Source: Pelagibacteraceae bacterium AG-470-E16 (GTDB lineage: Bacteria; Pseudomonadota; Alphaproteobacteria; Pelagibacterales; Pelagibacteraceae). From it: a DNA stretch of 64,000 bases. Every line of letters begins with the position of its first letter. Position 1 is the first letter of the stretch. The translations under genes and the position numbers were made by a program. Positions 61,974-64,000 of the stretch are shown here, piece after piece. The stretch is from contig QCSF01000002.1 in NCBI GenBank assembly GCA_003209195.1, positions 104,225 through 168,224 on the forward strand, written 5' to 3'. The notes below the pieces were generated by a model, which made no database searches, was not told the origin of the DNA, and saw only the letters and a program-made list of their open reading frames with translations.

Positions 61974-62465
61974 ATGCCTTCATTTGACGTAGTTAGTAAA
62001 GTAAATCAACAAGAATTAACAAATGCTATATCTAATTGTGATCGCGAAATTTCTACTAGATTTGATTTCAAAGGCCTTAAAATTTTAATTGAAAATAACA
62101 AGAAAGAAAACACTATCACCATTATCGCTCCAGATGATTTAAAGCTTAAACAAGTTGATGACCTACTCAAAGGTCACTTAATTAAAAGAAAAATTGATCC
62201 AAGAATTTTTGATATTCAAAGATCTTTAGAAACCACTGGAGCCTCGAAAAGACAAATTATAAAAATTAAAGAAGGTATATCAAAAGAATCAGCAAAAAAA
62301 ATTATATCAGCTTTAAAAAAAACAAAAATTAAAGTTCAGCTTAAAATTCAAAACGATGAACTTAGGGCAAGTGGAAAAAAAAAAGATGATTTACAGGAGT
62401 CTATGAATTTAATTAAGACTGTAGATATTGGTCAACCTGTTGAATTCATAAATTTTAGAGATTAA
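61974..62465 (+). CDS. yajQ: YajQ family nucleotide-binding protein
   Basis: 163 residues: MPSFDVVSKVNQQELTNAI, SNCDREISTRFDFKG, then FDIQRSLETTGASKRQIIKIKEGISKE and the end (IKTVDIGQPVEFINFRD) are the complete YajQ pattern. Some YajQ proteins bind cyclic di-GMP; the family is widespread with no single function. It is coupled to the small basic ORF by a TAATG overlap. Confidence 0.93.
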   Translation: MPSFDVVSKVNQQELTNAISNCDREISTRFDFKGLKILIENNKKENTITIIAPDDLKLKQVDDLLKGHLIKRKIDPRIFDIQRSLETTGASKRQIIKIKEGISKESAKKIISALKKTKIKVQLKIQNDELRASGKKKDDLQESMNLIKTVDIGQPVEFINFRD

Positions 62466-62563
62466 TGAGTAAGCGATACTCTGGAAAAAGTAAAAAAGAC
62501 AGGAGATTTAATAAAAAGTTTAAAATAAGTAAAAAAGGGAAATCTAAATTAAAAAATAATTGA
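62465..62563 (+). CDS. Candidate 32-residue basic peptide coupled to yajQ
   Basis: ORF starting at the ATG that overlaps the yajQ stop (TAATG). About half of its 32 residues are lysine or arginine (MSKRYSGKSKKDRRF, then ISKKGKSKLKNN). It could be a nucleic-acid or ribosome-binding peptide. The start overlap and clear composition support translation, but low-complexity sequence may also be chance. Confidence 0.4.
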   Translation: MSKRYSGKSKKDRRFNKKFKISKKGKSKLKNN

Positions 62564-62597
62564 TTTAAATATTAATCAAGTCTAAACGTATTGCATA

Positions 62598-63371
62598 ATG
62601 AATAATGAAATAAATGTTTTATCGAAAAAATTAGCGAAAGCTTTTAATAACGATACATTAATTGCTCCTCTACCTAAAAAATATTGCAAAAATACAAAAA
62701 ATGCTAACAAACTTCGCATAGCAGCAGAGAAGTTAATAAAAAGTCCTATAATTGGTTTCAAAGCAGGCGCTACTGGTAAAGCAATGTTAAAAAAATGGAA
62801 AGAAAAAGAGCCATTTTATGCAGCTATTTTTAAAAAGAATCTACTTAAGTCTAACGCAAAAGTTAAATGCTCAAAAAATACTTTTGGTATTGAGTTAGAA
62901 GTTTATTATACAATTAAAAAAAATATACTGCAGTCTAAATCAAGATTAACGGAAAATAACATCGGCCATTATATTGAGAGTATGGGTTCTTGTATTGAAC
63001 TTGTCGGATATAGACAGAGGAAGAAAGGTGTTACGTGTTTGGGAGACCTTACAGCTGACTTTGGATGCAATGTTAAATTTATAATCGGAAAAAAATTAAA
63101 ATATAAAAAATTAAAATTTAACAGTTTATCGTCACAATTGTTTAATAAGAAAAGTAAGCAAATGGTTAACGGTAATACTAAAGTTGTTTATGATAGTCCG
63201 CTCAAATCCCTTATTTGGTTAATTAATAAATTAAAAAAGGATGAAATAAATATTAATAAAAATTTTTATGTTTTCACAGGATCTACAGTGGGCGTTGTAC
63301 CTATTCTTAAAAAAGGGTTATTTGAAGGACAAATTAAATCACTAGGTCGTGTCAAGGCCACAATTAGCTAA
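62598..63371 (+). CDS. 2-keto-4-pentenoate hydratase-like protein (FAH superfamily)
   Basis: 257 residues. IIGFKAGATGKAMLKKW, FYAAIFKKNLL, FGIELEVYYTI with the metal Glu pair, and GSCIELVGYR plus DFGCNVKFIIG follow the MhpD-type hydratase order. Members hydrate 2-oxo-4-enoates from aromatic degradation or act on related oxo-acids. No pathway neighbours, so the substrate is open. It lies 35 nt behind the basic ORF, on the same strand as yajQ. Confidence 0.78.
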   Translation: MNNEINVLSKKLAKAFNNDTLIAPLPKKYCKNTKNANKLRIAAEKLIKSPIIGFKAGATGKAMLKKWKEKEPFYAAIFKKNLLKSNAKVKCSKNTFGIELEVYYTIKKNILQSKSRLTENNIGHYIESMGSCIELVGYRQRKKGVTCLGDLTADFGCNVKFIIGKKLKYKKLKFNSLSSQLFNKKSKQMVNGNTKVVYDSPLKSLIWLINKLKKDEININKNFYVFTGSTVGVVPILKKGLFEGQIKSLGRVKATIS

Positions 63372-63372
63372 A

Positions 63373-64000
63373 TTATTTTTTTAATTTTCGTTCTTGTTCA
63401 AACATTGTCGCAAGACGGTCGATTATGTAATCTGAAGCCTCAAAAATATTTTTGGGCTGAAAGTTTTTTTGATAATCAATATCAGTTTTATCGTCTAAAC
63501 ATACTGGATTTACTAAACGTTGATTGATATCATCACCATCAACATATAATAAAATTAAATAATCTTTATTAGTAGGGGCGTCGTCGTTTTTAATTAAGCA
63601 TTCACCATTATGAGTAATATTATCAATAAATCTTAATGGTGCCCTCTTTTTAGTAATGTATCTTTTGTTGATTTGAAATACTATCGATTTCATATTACGT
63701 GAGTACCTTTCTAATCTCTCAACTAATTTTTGCTTTAGAGCGTTATTGTCTTTCTCAGCCTCTAATATCGCTCTAGCTTCATCCCTGGTTTTGCGTCTAA
63801 TTTCCAACTCAACAAGCTGTTTTTCTCTGAGATTTTGACGATATTCTTTGTATTTTTTTCGTATTAATTGAAATCTTTCACTTATGTTCCATAAATTATC
63901 TTTTAGCCTATAAATTTTTTGTTTTTCCTCTCTTTTAATTTCTTTTATAATTTGAACTCTAAAATTAATTCGATCCTTATTTTGCTTATCAGCAAATCTT
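63373..64000 (-). CDS. Coiled-coil protein of unknown function (partial, N-terminus beyond the right edge)
   Basis: Reading from the right edge without a stop gives about 208 codons. The first 75 are a highly charged helix (KDRINFRVQIIKEIKREEKQ, then QLIRKKYKEYRQNLREKQL), the next 130 form a compact domain with VFQINKRYITKKRAPLRFID, LILLYVDGDDINQ and LVNPVCLDD. No start codon is needed inside the window; the TTG near 63807 is probably not the real start. No family recognised. Confidence 0.6.
   Translation of the reverse strand, partial: RFADKQNKDRINFRVQIIKEIKREEKQKIYRLKDNLWNISERFQLIRKKYKEYRQNLREKQLVELEIRRKTRDEARAILEAEKDNNALKQKLVERLERYSRNMKSIVFQINKRYITKKRAPLRFIDNITHNGECLIKNDDAPTNKDYLILLYVDGDDINQRLVNPVCLDDKTDIDYQKNFQPKNIFEASDYIIDRLATMFEQERKLKK

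Noticed and set aside
1..64000. CRISPR arrays, insertion sequences, prophage
   Set aside because: I saw no regularly spaced repeats of CRISPR length, no transposase or integrase, and no phage structural gene.

Overview
The window is a gene-dense, very AT-rich bacterial chromosome segment that looks like the SAR11 clade (Pelagibacterales, Alphaproteobacteria). The signs are: short or absent intergenic gaps, many 1-8 nt overlaps, a class I lysyl-tRNA synthetase, the alphaproteobacterial regulator GcrA, a SAM-II/SAM-V type riboswitch in front of metY, and three substrate-binding-protein transport systems (ABC, TAXI-TRAP, DctP-TRAP). Clade assignment is inference from gene content; no marker gene was compared by search.

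Layout. 1-6.7 kb: partial lysK, trkH (K+ uptake), argF-argD, an ABC-2 permease, gcrA and a SET-domain methyltransferase. 6.7-16.4 kb: one long minus-strand run, phnD-phnC-phnE-phnE-DUF47-pit-phnA-phnY-Fe-ADH, continuing into an EamA transporter and the SET gene. It encodes phosphonate import plus a C-P-lyase-independent route ending in phosphonoacetate hydrolysis. 16.5-23.8 kb: a PhnP-like metallo-hydrolase, arsC plus an aquaporin (arsenate reduction and arsenite efflux), repeats spaced like Pho boxes, DoxX, an exported MsrB, a fused glycosyltransferase/DUF2064 protein, HupE/UreJ and DUF4198/DUF3047 proteins. 24-26.7 kb: a sugar-phosphate cyclase of the 2-epi-5-epi-valiolone synthase type with an extra N-terminal region, coupled to a DUF6492 protein.

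27.05-34.9 kb: tRNA-Arg(ACG), then about 7.8 kb of mostly uncharacterised membrane and exported proteins, closed by a degraded copy of the 5' part of the same tRNA in the same orientation. This looks like an old tRNA-flanked island. 35-41.8 kb: a TcuA-like flavoprotein, a lipoprotein, an aminotransferase and a TAXI-TRAP transporter. 41.8-46.6 kb: a DctP-DctQ-DctM transporter with an isocitrate-lyase-family enzyme, a PdxA-like dehydrogenase and an unlisted 47-residue zinc-ribbon ORF. 47-56.6 kb: EamA transporter, HTH-only LysR, amtB with a structured leader, a D-amino-acid-type aminotransferase with nadB, a TPR protein, a TauD-like dioxygenase, an SDR, and metY with its riboswitch. 56.7-64 kb: GGCT-like protein, glycerate-kinase-like protein, lhgO, a histone-deacetylase-family protein, gor, yajQ with a tiny coupled basic ORF, a hydratase, and a coiled-coil gene running off the right edge.

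Themes. Nutrient scavenging dominates: phosphonate, phosphate, ammonium and organic acids. In all three transport operons the binding-protein gene is followed by a hairpin before the permease or ATPase gene, which would let binding protein be made in excess. The most interesting items are the phosphonate operon with its iron alcohol dehydrogenase (a possible 2-hydroxyethylphosphonate pathway), the cyclitol-synthase pair, and the tRNA-bounded gene cluster.
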